Below are positions 23,979 through 33,907 of a stretch of 63,890 bases of DNA, in pieces. Every line of letters begins with the position of its first letter. Within the stretch, counting starts at the first letter, position 1. The DNA is from Tepidibacillus_B infernus (lineage in GTDB: Bacteria; Bacillota; Bacilli; Tepidibacillales; Tepidibacillaceae), in NCBI RefSeq assembly GCF_048898065.1, contig NZ_JBLWFI010000004.1:1-63890 (forward strand). Direction: 5' to 3'. A program made the translations under genes and the position numbers. The notes below the pieces were generated by a model. It ran no database searches. It worked only from the letters and a program-made list of their open reading frames with translations, and was not told where the DNA came from.

Positions 23979-24026
23979 TACCTGTTATACAAAATTATAA
24001 TTTGATAAAATAGGAGGAAAATAAAA

Positions 24027-24395
24027 ATGAGTAAAGAGCAAATTATTGAAGCGATTAAAAATATGTCTGTTCTTGAATTAAATGATTTAGTAAAAGCAAT
24101 TGAAGAAGAATTTGGTGTTACTGCAGCGGCTCCTGTAGCTGTTGTTGGTGGCGCAGCTGCAGGCGCTGAAGCAGCTGAAGAACAAACTGAATTTGATGTT
24201 ATCTTAGCAAGTGCTGGTGCTTCAAAGATCAACGTAATTAAAGTTGTTCGCGAAATCACTGGTTTAGGCTTAAAAGAAGCAAAAGAGCTTGTTGATAATG
24301 CTCCAAAACCATTAAAAGAGAAAGTTTCCAAAGAAGAAGCAGATTCTATTAAAGCTAAATTAGAAGAAGCTGGAGCATCTGTTGAAGTTAAATAA
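24027..24395 (+). CDS. rplL: Ribosomal protein bL12 (L7/L12)
   Basis: L7/L12 is the flexible, multi-copy stalk protein that recruits translational GTPases. The 122-residue protein has the N-terminal dimerisation helices, an alanine-rich hinge (AAAPVAVVGGAAAGAEAAEE, about 34-53) and the C-terminal factor-binding domain (KINVIKVVREITGLGLKEAK). It is followed by a strong terminator. Confidence 0.98.
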   Translation: MSKEQIIEAIKNMSVLELNDLVKAIEEEFGVTAAAPVAVVGGAAAGAEAAEEQTEFDVILASAGASKINVIKVVREITGLGLKEAKELVDNAPKPLKEKVSKEEADSIKAKLEEAGASVEVK

Positions 24396-24410
24396 TCTTG
24401 ATTAATGTAT

Positions 24411-24438
24411 AACCCGCTGATTGCTCAGCGGGTTTTTT
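24411..24438 (+). terminator. Intrinsic terminator after rplL
   Basis: AACCCGCTGA pairs perfectly with TCAGCGGGTT across a 4-nt loop and runs into six T residues. Confidence 0.92.
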
Positions 24439-24470
24439 AAAATCTATTTCAAATCCCTAAGGAGTTTTTT

Positions 24471-25082
24471 ATGAGTGAGCACTATTATACCCAAAGTCCA
24501 AATGTTGCCCATGATGAAAGATGGTTCAAAGCTAATTTTTATAATAAAATCTTTACATTCAAAACAGACGCAGGGGTTTTCTCAAAACAAAGAGTTGATT
24601 TTGGCACTTCCTTATTAATAGAAACTGTCAAACTCTCAAATCATAAAAAAATATTAGATATGGGTTGTGGTTATGGACCAGTAGGAATTACGATTGCTTC
24701 GCTATTAGATCATGGTTATGTTCTTTTCGTAGATATTAATGAAAGAGCGATTAATCTCACAAAGGAAAATATTCGCCTAAACCAGTCATTAATCAATCAG
24801 CAGGTTTCATTAGAAGTCAAACATAGTAATGGTTTCGATCATATAGATAAAAAGAACTTCGATTTAATTATGTTAAATCCTCCAATAAGAGCAGGTAAAT
24901 CCGTTGTATTTGAACTATTCGAGGGTGCCTTTAACCATTTACGTGAAGGTGGGGAGTTTTGGATCGTCATACAAAAAAAGCAGGGTGCACCTTCAGCCAC
25001 CAACAAACTGAATACCTTATTTTCATCGGTAGAAATTGTAGCACGTAGTAAAGGATATTATATTATCAAGAATACGAAATAA
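24471..25082 (+). CDS. Class I SAM methyltransferase, RsmC-like (YbxB family)
   Basis: The 203-residue protein is the small Firmicutes relative of the 16S rRNA guanine-1207 methyltransferase RsmC, with a single catalytic domain. SAM motif I is ILDMGCGYGPVGI (about 62-74), and an acidic residue in FVDINERA follows. The N6/N2-methyltransferase motif NPPIRAG lies near residue 140. It probably modifies rRNA, though the target is inferred from the family. It sits between rplL and rpoB, as in Bacillus. Confidence 0.9.
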   Translation: MSEHYYTQSPNVAHDERWFKANFYNKIFTFKTDAGVFSKQRVDFGTSLLIETVKLSNHKKILDMGCGYGPVGITIASLLDHGYVLFVDINERAINLTKENIRLNQSLINQQVSLEVKHSNGFDHIDKKNFDLIMLNPPIRAGKSVVFELFEGAFNHLREGGEFWIVIQKKQGAPSATNKLNTLFSSVEIVARSKGYYIIKNTK

Positions 25083-25096
25083 ATGAATTTCAAGGC

Positions 25097-25125
25097 TTGA
25101 CTACATATTTCGTTTGTGGTAATAT
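25097..25125 (+). promoter_or_regulatory. Sigma-A promoter of rpoB-rpoC
   Basis: TTGACT (25097-25102) and TAATAT (25120-25125) are separated by 17 bp. A leader of about 180 nt separates the start site from rpoB. Confidence 0.8.
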
Positions 25126-25240
25126 TACAAAATGCTAAGTTAGAAAATTTCTGTCAATCATCTTATACAATAATTTTTACATAGATGAGAATGGATTTAT
25201 TAAAAAATGGAAAGAAATCAATAATATAATAAGTTGAATA

Positions 25241-25271
25241 AAAATGAGGTTATCTAACCCATTTTTCTTTT
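25241..25271 (+). terminator. Terminator-like hairpin in the rpoB leader
   Basis: AAAATG-GGTTA (one bulged A) pairs with TAACCCATTTT and is followed by TTCTTTTTG. It lies 42 nt before the rpoB start, so it may attenuate rpoBC transcription. Confidence 0.5.
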
Positions 25272-25312
25272 TGTTTGCATTTCAAAACACTGGTCTTAAG
25301 GGGTGAAAAGAC

Positions 25313-28300
25313 TTGGCGGGTCATCTTGTACAGTTAGGCCGAAGACAACGTAGAAGTTATGCTAGAATCAAAGAGGTATTGGAGGTACCTAATCTTATTG
25401 AAGTCCAAAAAAAGTCTTATGATTGGTTTTTGGATGTCGGGCTAAGGGAGATGTTTAAAGATATCTCTCCTATTCAGGACTTTACAGGGAATTTAATTTT
25501 AGAGTTCTTCGATTATAGTTTAGGAGAACCCAAGTATTCTGTAGACGACTCCAAAGAGCGAGATGTAACTTATGCTGCACCACTAAGAGTAAAAGTGCGT
25601 TTGATTAATAAGGAAACTGGTGAAGTAAAAGAACAAGAAGTTTTTATGGGAGACTTCCCGCTAATGACGGACACCGGAACATTTATTATCAACGGAGCAG
25701 AGAGGGTTATTGTCAGTCAATTAGTTCGCTCCCCTAGTGTTTATTTTAGCACAAAAGTTGACAAAAACGGTAAAAAGGCTTTTACTTCCACTGTGATTCC
25801 TAACCGTGGTGCTTGGCTAGAATTAGAAACTGATGCTAAAGATGTGATTTATGTTCGAATTGATCGGACTAGAAAGCTACCAGTTACTGTACTTTTGCGG
25901 GCATTAGGATTTGGGACAGACGCTGAGATCATCGATTTGTTAGGTGATAATGAATATATAAGAAATACCTTAGACAAAGATAATACAGATTCCACTGAGA
26001 AAGCGTTAATTGAAATCTACGAGCGTCTACGCCCTGGAGAACCACCTACTGTTGAAAATGCAAAAAGTTTATTAGTTTCAAGATTCTTTGATCCAAAAAG
26101 ATATGATTTGGCTGAAGTTGGCCGATATAAAGTAAATAAAAAGCTTCATATTAAAAACAGGTTATTTAATCAACGACTAGCTGAAACGCTTGTTGACCCA
26201 GAAACAGGGGAAATTATTGCAGAAGCTGGCCAAGTGATTGATCGAAGATTATTAGATAAAATTTTGCCTTTCCTTGAAAATGGTGTTAATTATATTGAAT
26301 TAGAACCAAGGGGTGGAGTTGTAGAAGAAACCATTCCTTTACAATCGATCAATATTTTTTCACCAATTGAAGATGGTAAAGTAATCAAAGTAATCTCAAA
26401 TCGCATCATTGACAAATCGATAAAACATATTACACCAGCAGATATTATAGCCTCTATAAGCTACTTTATTGATTTGTTATATGGGGTAGGGGATACAGAT
26501 GATATTGACCACCTTGGTAATAGACGCTTACGTTCAGTAGGAGAATTATTACAAAACCAATTCCGAATTGGATTATCAAGGATGGAGAGAGTCGTTCGCG
26601 AAAGAATGTCGATTCAAGACGCAAATATGATTACCCCTCAAGCTCTTATTAATATAAGACCAGTGATAGCTGCGATTAAAGAGTTCTTTGGTAGTAGTCA
26701 GTTATCACAATTTATGGATCAAACTAACCCTCTGGCAGAGTTAACACATAAAAGGCGTTTAAGTGCCTTAGGTCCTGGAGGTTTAACAAGAGAAAGGGCT
26801 GGGTTTGAAGTTCGTGACGTTCACCATTCACATTATGGCAGAATGTGTCCGATTGAAACTCCAGAGGGTCCTAACATTGGGTTAATCAACTCTTTATCAA
26901 GTTATGCAAGAGTAAATGAATATGGTTTTATTGAAACTCCTTATCGAAAAGTAGATCCTGAAACTCATCGCGTTACTGATCAAATTGTATATTTAACTGC
27001 GGATGAGGAAGATAACTATGTTGTTGCTCAAGCAAACGCGAAGTTAGATGATGAGGGTAACTTCCTAGAAGATGAAGTTGTTGCTAGATACAAAAATGAA
27101 AACCTGATTGTACCAAAAGAACGTGTAGACTTTATGGATGTATCTCCAAAACAGGTTGTTTCTGTGGCAACTGCAATGATTCCATTCTTGGAAAATGATG
27201 ACTCAAACCGTGCCTTGATGGGTTCTAACATGCAGCGCCAAGCTGTTCCGTTATTAGTACCTGAAGCACCATTGGTCGGAACTGGAATGGAGCATAAGGC
27301 AGCCAAAGATTCTGGTGTTTGTATTGTTGCAAAGCAAGACGGTATTGTAGAGCGTGTAGATGCACGTGAAATATGGATTCGTGAACAAAAAGAGATTGAT
27401 GGCAGGGTTATTAGTGGAGATATTGTAAAATATAAACTTCATAAGTTCATGCGTTCTAACCAAGGAACATGTATTAATCAAAGGCCTATTGTTCGTAAAG
27501 GAGATGTAATAAAAGCTGGCGACATTATTGCCGATGGTCCTTCGACTGAAATGGGAGAAATTGCGCTAGGTAGGAATGTTGTAGTTGCCTTTATGACATG
27601 GGAAGGATATAACTACGAGGATGCGATCCTTCTAAGTGAAAAACTAGTCAAAGAGGATGTTTATACCTCAATCCATATCGAAGAATACGAGTCAGAGGCA
27701 AGAGATACAAAACTTGGGCCTGAAGAAATCACTAGGGATATTCCCAATGTCGGTGAAGAAGCTTTAAAGAATTTAGACGAGCGTGGGATTATTCGAATTG
27801 GAGCTGAGGTACGACCTGGCGATATCCTAGTCGGAAAAGTAACTCCTAAAGGGGTAACAGAATTAACAGCTGAAGAGAGATTACTACATGCAATTTTTGG
27901 TGAAAAGGCGCGTGAAGTAAGAGACACCTCTTTAAGAGTGCCTCATGGACAAGATGGGATCATTGTCGACGTTAAAGTATTTACTCGAGAGAATGGAGAC
28001 GAACTACCTCCAGGTGTAAATCAGTTGGTACGTGTCTATATCGCTCAAAAACGGAAAATTTCTCAAGGGGATAAAATGGCTGGACGACATGGTAATAAGG
28101 GGGTTATCGCCCGAGTACTACCTGAAGAAGATATGCCATTTTTACCAGACGGAAGACCTGTTGAGATTGTATTAAATCCATTAGGTGTTCCGTCAAGGAT
28201 GAACATCGGGCAGGTATTAGAAGTCCACCTTGGTTGGGCTGCAAAAGCATTAGGGATTCATGTTGCGACACCGGTCTTTGATGGTGCAAGAGAAAATGAT

Positions 28301-28846
28301 GTTTTTGATGCTCTTGAAGAAGCTGGATTCTCAAGGGACGGAAAGACGATTCTTTATGATGGTAGAACGGGAGAGCCGTTCGAAAGAACAGTAACCGTTG
28401 GTGTGATGTATATGATCAAATTAGCGCACATGGTTGATGATAAGATTCATGCTCGTTCAACTGGCCCATATTCTTTAGTTACACAACAGCCATTAGGTGG
28501 TAAAGCGCAATTTGGTGGACAACGTTTTGGTGAAATGGAAGTTTGGGCACTTGAAGCCTATGGAGCGGCCTATACACTACAAGAAATTCTAACCGTAAAA
28601 TCAGATGATGTAGTTGGTCGTGTTAAAACTTATGAATCTATCGTAAAAGGGGAGAATGTTCCTGAACCAGGAGTTCCTGAATCCTTTAAAGTATTGATCA
28701 AAGAGCTACAAAGCTTAGGAATGGACGTGAAGATTCTTTCCGAAAACGAAGAAGAGATTGAAATGAAAGAACTTGATGATGAAGATGATCATCACACTGA
28801 AAAACTAACATTAAATCTTGAAGGAAATGAAGAATACGTCAATTAG
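25313..28846 (+). CDS. rpoB: RNA polymerase beta subunit
   Basis: This catalytic core subunit has 1177 residues, the compact Firmicutes length without large insertions. The rifampicin pocket (SSQLSQFMDQTNPL, then LTHKRRLSALGPGG, near residues 460-490) has the common sensitive-type residues. Other landmarks are the KRYDLAEVGRYKVNKKL block, GDKMAGRHGNKG near the active centre, and the acidic C-terminal tail (EEEIEMKELDDEDDHH). Translation starts at TTG 25313 behind GGGGTGA. rpoC follows after 35 nt. Confidence 0.98.
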   Translation: MAGHLVQLGRRQRRSYARIKEVLEVPNLIEVQKKSYDWFLDVGLREMFKDISPIQDFTGNLILEFFDYSLGEPKYSVDDSKERDVTYAAPLRVKVRLINKETGEVKEQEVFMGDFPLMTDTGTFIINGAERVIVSQLVRSPSVYFSTKVDKNGKKAFTSTVIPNRGAWLELETDAKDVIYVRIDRTRKLPVTVLLRALGFGTDAEIIDLLGDNEYIRNTLDKDNTDSTEKALIEIYERLRPGEPPTVENAKSLLVSRFFDPKRYDLAEVGRYKVNKKLHIKNRLFNQRLAETLVDPETGEIIAEAGQVIDRRLLDKILPFLENGVNYIELEPRGGVVEETIPLQSINIFSPIEDGKVIKVISNRIIDKSIKHITPADIIASISYFIDLLYGVGDTDDIDHLGNRRLRSVGELLQNQFRIGLSRMERVVRERMSIQDANMITPQALINIRPVIAAIKEFFGSSQLSQFMDQTNPLAELTHKRRLSALGPGGLTRERAGFEVRDVHHSHYGRMCPIETPEGPNIGLINSLSSYARVNEYGFIETPYRKVDPETHRVTDQIVYLTADEEDNYVVAQANAKLDDEGNFLEDEVVARYKNENLIVPKERVDFMDVSPKQVVSVATAMIPFLENDDSNRALMGSNMQRQAVPLLVPEAPLVGTGMEHKAAKDSGVCIVAKQDGIVERVDAREIWIREQKEIDGRVISGDIVKYKLHKFMRSNQGTCINQRPIVRKGDVIKAGDIIADGPSTEMGEIALGRNVVVAFMTWEGYNYEDAILLSEKLVKEDVYTSIHIEEYESEARDTKLGPEEITRDIPNVGEEALKNLDERGIIRIGAEVRPGDILVGKVTPKGVTELTAEERLLHAIFGEKAREVRDTSLRVPHGQDGIIVDVKVFTRENGDELPPGVNQLVRVYIAQKRKISQGDKMAGRHGNKGVIARVLPEEDMPFLPDGRPVEIVLNPLGVPSRMNIGQVLEVHLGWAAKALGIHVATPVFDGARENDVFDALEEAGFSRDGKTILYDGRTGEPFERTVTVGVMYMIKLAHMVDDKIHARSTGPYSLVTQQPLGGKAQFGGQRFGEMEVWALEAYGAAYTLQEILTVKSDDVVGRVKTYESIVKGENVPEPGVPESFKVLIKELQSLGMDVKILSENEEEIEMKELDDEDDHHTEKLTLNLEGNEEYVN

Positions 28847-28881
28847 AACGACTGGTTTGAATAATAAGGGAGGTATGCCCT

Positions 28882-31800
28882 TTGTTGGATGTGAACAATT
28901 TTGAATTTATGAAAATCGGTCTAGCTTCTCCTGAAAAAATCCGTTCTTGGTCTCATGGGGAAGTAAAGAAACCGGAAACGATTAACTATCGAACATTAAA
29001 GCCAGAAAAAGAAGGTTTATTCTGCGAAAAAATCTTTGGTCCTACAAAAGATTGGGAATGTCATTGTGGGAAATATAAACGAGTGCGATACAAAGGTGTT
29101 GTCTGCGACCGATGCGGAGTTGAAGTTACTCGTTCAAAAGTTCGTCGAGAGAGAATGGGGCATATTGAATTAGCAGCCCCAGTATCACATATTTGGTATT
29201 TTAAAGGAATCCCAAGCCGAATGGGCTTAGTACTTGATATGTCACCCCGAGCATTAGAAGAAGTTATATACTTTGCTTCTTATGTAGTTACAGACCCTGG
29301 AGAGACACCTCTAGAGAAAAAACAACTACTTTCTGAAAAAGAATACCGAACTTATCGAGAGAAATATGGCCCTTCCTTCCAAGCAGGAATGGGGGCTGAA
29401 GCGATTAAAAAGCTTCTTGAAGAGATCGACTTAGATAAAGAAGTTGATTTTCTGAAGGAAGAATTAAAAACGGCTCAAGGCCAAAAAAGAAATCGAATCA
29501 TTAAAAGATTAGAAATTCTTGAGTCATTTAGAATATCTGGTAATGTTCCTTCTTGGATGGTATTAGATGTCTTACCAGTTATTCCTCCAGAATTACGTCC
29601 AATGGTACAGTTAGATGGAGGTCGTTTTGCTACATCAGATTTAAACGACTTGTATCGTCGAGTGATCAACCGAAATAACCGTTTAAAAAGACTACTAGAT
29701 TTAGGAGCACCTGATATCATCGTTCAAAACGAAAAGAGAATGCTTCAAGAGGCAGTAGATGCTTTAATCGATAACGGTCGTAGGGGAAGACCTGTTACAG
29801 GTCCTGGGAATCGTCCTTTAAAATCTTTGAGTCATATGCTTAAAGGTAAACAAGGTCGCTTCCGTCAAAATCTTTTAGGTAAGAGGGTAGACTACTCAGG
29901 ACGTTCAGTTATCGTTGTTGGTCCAAACCTTAAAATGTATCAATGTGGTTTGCCAAAAGAAATGGCGCTTGAACTCTTTAAACCCTTTGTGATGAAAGAA
30001 CTTGTTAGCAAAGGCATCGCACATAACATTAAAAGTGCGAAGAGAAAAGTGGAACGAGTTAGCCCTGAGGTATGGGACGTTTTAGAAGAAGTTATTAAAG
30101 AGCATCCTGTATTACTGAACCGTGCCCCTACTTTACACAGGTTAGGAATTCAAGCATTTGAACCTACATTGGTTGAAGGGCGCGCAATTAAGTTGCATCC
30201 TTTGGTCTGTACTGCTTATAACGCTGACTTTGATGGGGATCAAATGGCTGTTCACGTCCCTCTTTCTGCTGAAGCACAAGCAGAAGCAAGATTACTAATG
30301 CTAGCAGCAAATAACATACTGAACCCGAAAGATGGAAAACCTGTTGTTACCCCTTCTCAGGATATGGTACTAGGTTGTTATTATCTAACCATTGAGACAG
30401 AAGGTGACAAAGGGGAAGGAATGATCTTTCATAGTCCAGATGAGGCTATTGCAGCTTACCAAAATGGATATGCGACACTTCAGGCAAGGGTTGCAATACC
30501 TGTAAAAGCGTTAAAGAAAACGTCGTTTACTGAGAAACAACAAAAGGCACTCCTTGTCACTACAATAGGGAAAATTATTTTTAATGAAATTTTCCCGCCA
30601 GAGTTTCCTTATATCAATGCACCTACAAAAGAAAATTTAATTGAAGGTACTCCTGACGATTACTTTATCTATGATAAAGGGGTTAATATACGCGAATTTA
30701 TTAAAAACATACCAAACCGTGGTGCAGTGAAAAAAGGTTATCTAGGTTCAATCATTGCCGAAGTATTTAGACGTTTTCATACAACACAAACCTCGATTAT
30801 CCTTGATAGAATAAAGGAACTTGGATTCACCTATTCTACAAAAGCAGGTATTACTATTGCAGTATCAGATGTTATCGTACCAAAAGAAAAAGATCAGATT
30901 CTTCGCGACGCAGAAGAGAAGGTTCAAAATGTAATTAAACAATATCGTCGTGGTTTAATTACAGAAGATGAGCGATATGATCGTGTTATTTCGATATGGA
31001 GCAAAGCAAAGGATGATTTAACAGAGGTTCTAATGGATTCTTTAGACCGTTCTAACTCCATTTATATGATGGCGAATTCAGGTGCACGTGGTAACGTTTC
31101 ACAGATTACTCAGTTAGCAGGTATGCGTGGACTTATGGCGGCACCATCAGGTCGAATTATCGAATTACCGATTAAATCGAATTTCCGTGAAGGACTAACT
31201 GTGCTAGAGTACTTTATCTCAACACACGGTGCTAGAAAGGGTCTAGCGGATACAGCTTTACGTACTGCTGACTCAGGTTACTTAACCCGTCGTTTGGTTG
31301 ACGTCGCACAAGACGTGATCGTACGTGAAGAAGATTGCGGTACGGATAAAGGATTATTTGTAAAGAATATCGAAGATGGAAACGAAGTGATCGAAAACCT
31401 TTACGATCGAATTGTAGGTAGATATTCACTTGAAACCATTCGTCATCCAGAAACTGATGAAGTCATTGTTCAACGAAATGAATTGATTGATGAGGAAAAA
31501 GCAGAAAAAATTACTGCTGCCAAAATCAGAGGCCTATCTATTCGTTCAGTACTAAGTTGTAGAACAAGACATGGTGTATGTAAAAAATGTTATGGACGAA
31601 ACCTTGCGACTGGTAAAATAGTCGAAATTGGCGAAGCAGTAGGAACAATTGCAGCCCAATCGATCGGTGAACCAGGTACTCAGTTGACCATGAGAACTTT
31701 CCATACTGGAGGGGTTGCTGGAGACGATATTACACAAGGTCTACCACGTATTCAAGAATTATTTGAAGCACGGAATCCAAAAGGGCAAGCAGTTATTACC

Positions 31801-32493
31801 GAAATAGATGGTATCATAACAGATATTCGAGACGGGAAAGACCGTCGTGAAATAGAAGTTACTGGTGAAACAGAAGTAAAAGTTTATGCTGTACCATTTG
31901 GATCTAGAATTAAAGTTTCAGTCAATTCTCAAGTTGATGCTGGAGATGAATTAACTGAGGGTTCTGTTGATCCAAAAGAAATGCTAAGGGTTAAAGGCTT
32001 ACGAGGGGTTCAAAACTATATTTTACAAGAAGTTCAAAGAGTATATCGTTTACAAGGTGTAGAAATCAACGATAAACACATTGAAATCATGGTAAGACAA
32101 ATGCTACGTAAAGTGCGGGTAATTGAGAATGGTGGAACAGATCTACTTCCAGGATCAATGGTAGATGTTCATGAATATGAAGAAGCAAACAAGCATGCCT
32201 TTATGAATGGAAAAGACCCAGCTATTGCAAGGCCAGTCTTACTTGGAATCACAAAAGCCTCCCTTGAAACAGATTCATTTTTATCTGCTGCATCTTTCCA
32301 AGAAACGACACGTGTGCTAACTGAAGCAGCAATTAAAGGAAAGATCGATAAGCTATTAGGTCTTAAGGAGAATGTGATTATCGGTAAACTAATCCCAGCT
32401 GGAACGGGATTATCTAAATATCGAAACATTCGTATCAAAAAAGCAGAGCCTTTAGTTGTTGAGGAACCAGAAGTAGTAAAAATTGAATCATAA
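28882..32493 (+). CDS. rpoC: RNA polymerase beta' subunit
   Basis: This 1203-residue catalytic subunit carries the N-terminal zinc finger (CHCGKYKRVRYKG, CDRCG, near residues 60-78) and the catalytic magnesium loop NADFDGDQM near residue 449. The bridge-helix/trigger-loop region (GEPGTQLTMRTFHTGGVAG) and the second zinc site (CGTD ... CRTRHGVCKKC) are also present. The start is TTG 28882, immediately followed by another TTG, with GGGAGGT upstream. There is no sign of truncation. Confidence 0.98.
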   Translation: MLDVNNFEFMKIGLASPEKIRSWSHGEVKKPETINYRTLKPEKEGLFCEKIFGPTKDWECHCGKYKRVRYKGVVCDRCGVEVTRSKVRRERMGHIELAAPVSHIWYFKGIPSRMGLVLDMSPRALEEVIYFASYVVTDPGETPLEKKQLLSEKEYRTYREKYGPSFQAGMGAEAIKKLLEEIDLDKEVDFLKEELKTAQGQKRNRIIKRLEILESFRISGNVPSWMVLDVLPVIPPELRPMVQLDGGRFATSDLNDLYRRVINRNNRLKRLLDLGAPDIIVQNEKRMLQEAVDALIDNGRRGRPVTGPGNRPLKSLSHMLKGKQGRFRQNLLGKRVDYSGRSVIVVGPNLKMYQCGLPKEMALELFKPFVMKELVSKGIAHNIKSAKRKVERVSPEVWDVLEEVIKEHPVLLNRAPTLHRLGIQAFEPTLVEGRAIKLHPLVCTAYNADFDGDQMAVHVPLSAEAQAEARLLMLAANNILNPKDGKPVVTPSQDMVLGCYYLTIETEGDKGEGMIFHSPDEAIAAYQNGYATLQARVAIPVKALKKTSFTEKQQKALLVTTIGKIIFNEIFPPEFPYINAPTKENLIEGTPDDYFIYDKGVNIREFIKNIPNRGAVKKGYLGSIIAEVFRRFHTTQTSIILDRIKELGFTYSTKAGITIAVSDVIVPKEKDQILRDAEEKVQNVIKQYRRGLITEDERYDRVISIWSKAKDDLTEVLMDSLDRSNSIYMMANSGARGNVSQITQLAGMRGLMAAPSGRIIELPIKSNFREGLTVLEYFISTHGARKGLADTALRTADSGYLTRRLVDVAQDVIVREEDCGTDKGLFVKNIEDGNEVIENLYDRIVGRYSLETIRHPETDEVIVQRNELIDEEKAEKITAAKIRGLSIRSVLSCRTRHGVCKKCYGRNLATGKIVEIGEAVGTIAAQSIGEPGTQLTMRTFHTGGVAGDDITQGLPRIQELFEARNPKGQAVITEIDGIITDIRDGKDRREIEVTGETEVKVYAVPFGSRIKVSVNSQVDAGDELTEGSVDPKEMLRVKGLRGVQNYILQEVQRVYRLQGVEINDKHIEIMVRQMLRKVRVIENGGTDLLPGSMVDVHEYEEANKHAFMNGKDPAIARPVLLGITKASLETDSFLSAASFQETTRVLTEAAIKGKIDKLLGLKENVIIGKLIPAGTGLSKYRNIRIKKAEPLVVEEPEVVKIES

Positions 32494-32499
32494 AAAGAA

Positions 32500-32528
32500 T
32501 TGACATTTTAAGTTGATGGTGATAATAT
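32500..32528 (+). promoter_or_regulatory. Sigma-A promoter of the str operon
   Basis: A perfect TTGACA (32500-32505) and TAATAT (32523-32528) are separated by 17 bp, just after the rpoC stop. Confidence 0.85.
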
Positions 32529-32569
32529 TTTTAAGTGTGCGTAAATCCTGTACTTTGGAGGATGTAAAA

Positions 32570-32821
32570 ATGTCTTATGAAAAAGTAAAACAGGCAAAGC
32601 ACTTATCTATAGGACTGAAACAAACACTAAAAGCCATTGAGCAAAATCTTGCTCAAGAGATCATAATTGCGAAGGATGCCGATAAACGTCTAACTTCGAA
32701 GGTGATTCAGTTTGGTGCTGAAAAAAACCTCATCGTCACATATGTTGATTCAATGAAGCAACTAGGTAAAGCCTCTGGAATTGAAGTAGGGGCTGCAGCT
32801 GTTGCTATTTTGAAAGATTAA
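32570..32821 (+). CDS. rplGB: L7Ae-family ribosomal-like protein (YbxF)
   Basis: The 83-residue protein belongs to the L7Ae/L30e/S12e/Gadd45 family that binds kink-turn RNA. Typical features are GLKQTLKAIEQ near the N-terminus, the II-AKDAD segment and the hydrophobic C-terminal GVEVGAAAVAIL-type end. In B. subtilis the homologue is a minor ribosome-associated protein. ATG 32570 with TTGGAGGATG upstream is chosen over an in-frame start at 32513, which lies inside the promoter. It leads the str operon. Confidence 0.92.
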   Translation: MSYEKVKQAKHLSIGLKQTLKAIEQNLAQEIIIAKDADKRLTSKVIQFGAEKNLIVTYVDSMKQLGKASGIEVGAAAVAILKD

Positions 32822-32823
32822 AG

Positions 32824-32875
32824 TTGCAAGATAAACATCAAGTTGCTTTATGTGACTTTGATGTTTGTCATGCAA
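32824..32875 (+). promoter_or_regulatory. Hairpin in the rplGB-rpsL intergenic mRNA
   Basis: AAACATCAA (32833-32841) pairs with TTGATGTTT (32858-32866), extended by GT/AC across a bulge. An outer TTGCA (32824-32828) pairs with TGCAA (32871-32875). The following U-tract is weak (TTTATTTT), so this looks more like a structured regulatory or processing site than a strong terminator. Confidence 0.45.
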
Positions 32876-32940
32876 TTTATTTTGAGGTTTTTTGAACCGC
32901 CTGGATCTGTGGGCTTAAATATGCGGAAGGAGGTGGCAGT

Positions 32941-33360
32941 ATGCCAACAATTAACCAACTCGTTCGTAAGGGAAGAGAGAAAAAGGTTGTTAAATCAAAA
33001 TCTCCAGCTTTGCAAAAAGGTTATAATAGCTTTAAAAAAGAGCAAACAAATCAAAACTCCCCTCAAAAACGTGGAGTATGTACTCGTGTGGGTACAATGA
33101 CGCCTAAAAAACCAAACTCTGCTCTTCGTAAATATGCGCGTGTGCGTTTATCAAACGGGATCGAGGTAACGGCATATATTCCTGGTATCGGTCATAACTT
33201 GCAAGAGCATAGTGTTGTTCTTGTTCGTGGTGGACGTGTTAAGGACTTACCTGGGGTTCGTTATCATATCGTTCGTGGCGCTTTAGATACCGCTGGTGTT
33301 CAAAATCGTCTACAAGGCCGTTCTAAATATGGTACAAAGCGTCCAAAAGAGAAGAAATAA
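32941..33360 (+). CDS. rpsL: Ribosomal protein uS12
   Basis: S12 sits at the decoding centre. The 139-residue protein has the conserved TPKKPNSALRKYARVRL and HNLQEHSVVLVRGGRVKDLPGVRYH blocks. The lysines linked to streptomycin resistance in other species (in KKPNS and in the GRVKDL block) are the wild-type residue. It starts at ATG 32941 behind GGAAGGAGGTGG. Confidence 0.98.
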   Translation: MPTINQLVRKGREKKVVKSKSPALQKGYNSFKKEQTNQNSPQKRGVCTRVGTMTPKKPNSALRKYARVRLSNGIEVTAYIPGIGHNLQEHSVVLVRGGRVKDLPGVRYHIVRGALDTAGVQNRLQGRSKYGTKRPKEKK

Positions 33361-33403
33361 TGTATTAATGGTATAAATAACGAAGAAAAAGGAGGGAGAC
33401 GGA

Positions 33404-33874
33404 ATGCCACGTAAAGGTCCTGTACCTCGTAGAGATGTATTGCCTGATCCAATTTATAATAGTAAATTAGTAACTCGTCTAATTAACCGTATGATGGTTG
33501 ATGGTAAAAAAAGTGTAGCCCAAAACATCTTATATAGTGCATTTGACATTGTAAGAGATCGTACTGGTAAAGATCCTATGGAAGTGTTTGATCAAGCATT
33601 AAAAAATATTATGCCTGTTCTTGAAGTTAAAGCACGCCGTGTTGGTGGCGCGAACTACCAAGTTCCAGTTGAAGTTAAACCAGAACGCCGCACAACATTA
33701 GGGTTACGTTGGCTAGTAAACTATTCACGCCTTCGTGGAGAAAAGACCATGGAAGAGCGTTTGGCTGCTGAAATTTTAGATGCAGCAAACAACACTGGTG
33801 CTTCTGTGAAGAAACGTGAAGATACTCATAAAATGGCTGAAGCAAATAAAGCTTTTGCGCACTATCGTTGGTAA
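33404..33874 (+). CDS. rpsG: Ribosomal protein uS7
   Basis: S7 nucleates assembly of the 30S head. The 156-residue protein begins MPRKGPVPRRDVLPDP and contains the LINRMMVDGKKSVAQ and VRRVGGANYQVPVEV-type blocks (here ARRVGGANYQVPVEV). It ends with the usual AHYRW. The ribosome-binding site is AAAGGAGGGAG. Confidence 0.98.
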   Translation: MPRKGPVPRRDVLPDPIYNSKLVTRLINRMMVDGKKSVAQNILYSAFDIVRDRTGKDPMEVFDQALKNIMPVLEVKARRVGGANYQVPVEVKPERRTTLGLRWLVNYSRLRGEKTMEERLAAEILDAANNTGASVKKREDTHKMAEANKAFAHYRW

Positions 33875-33907
33875 TCTAACAAAACGAACTAGAAAGGAGA
33901 AAATAAT

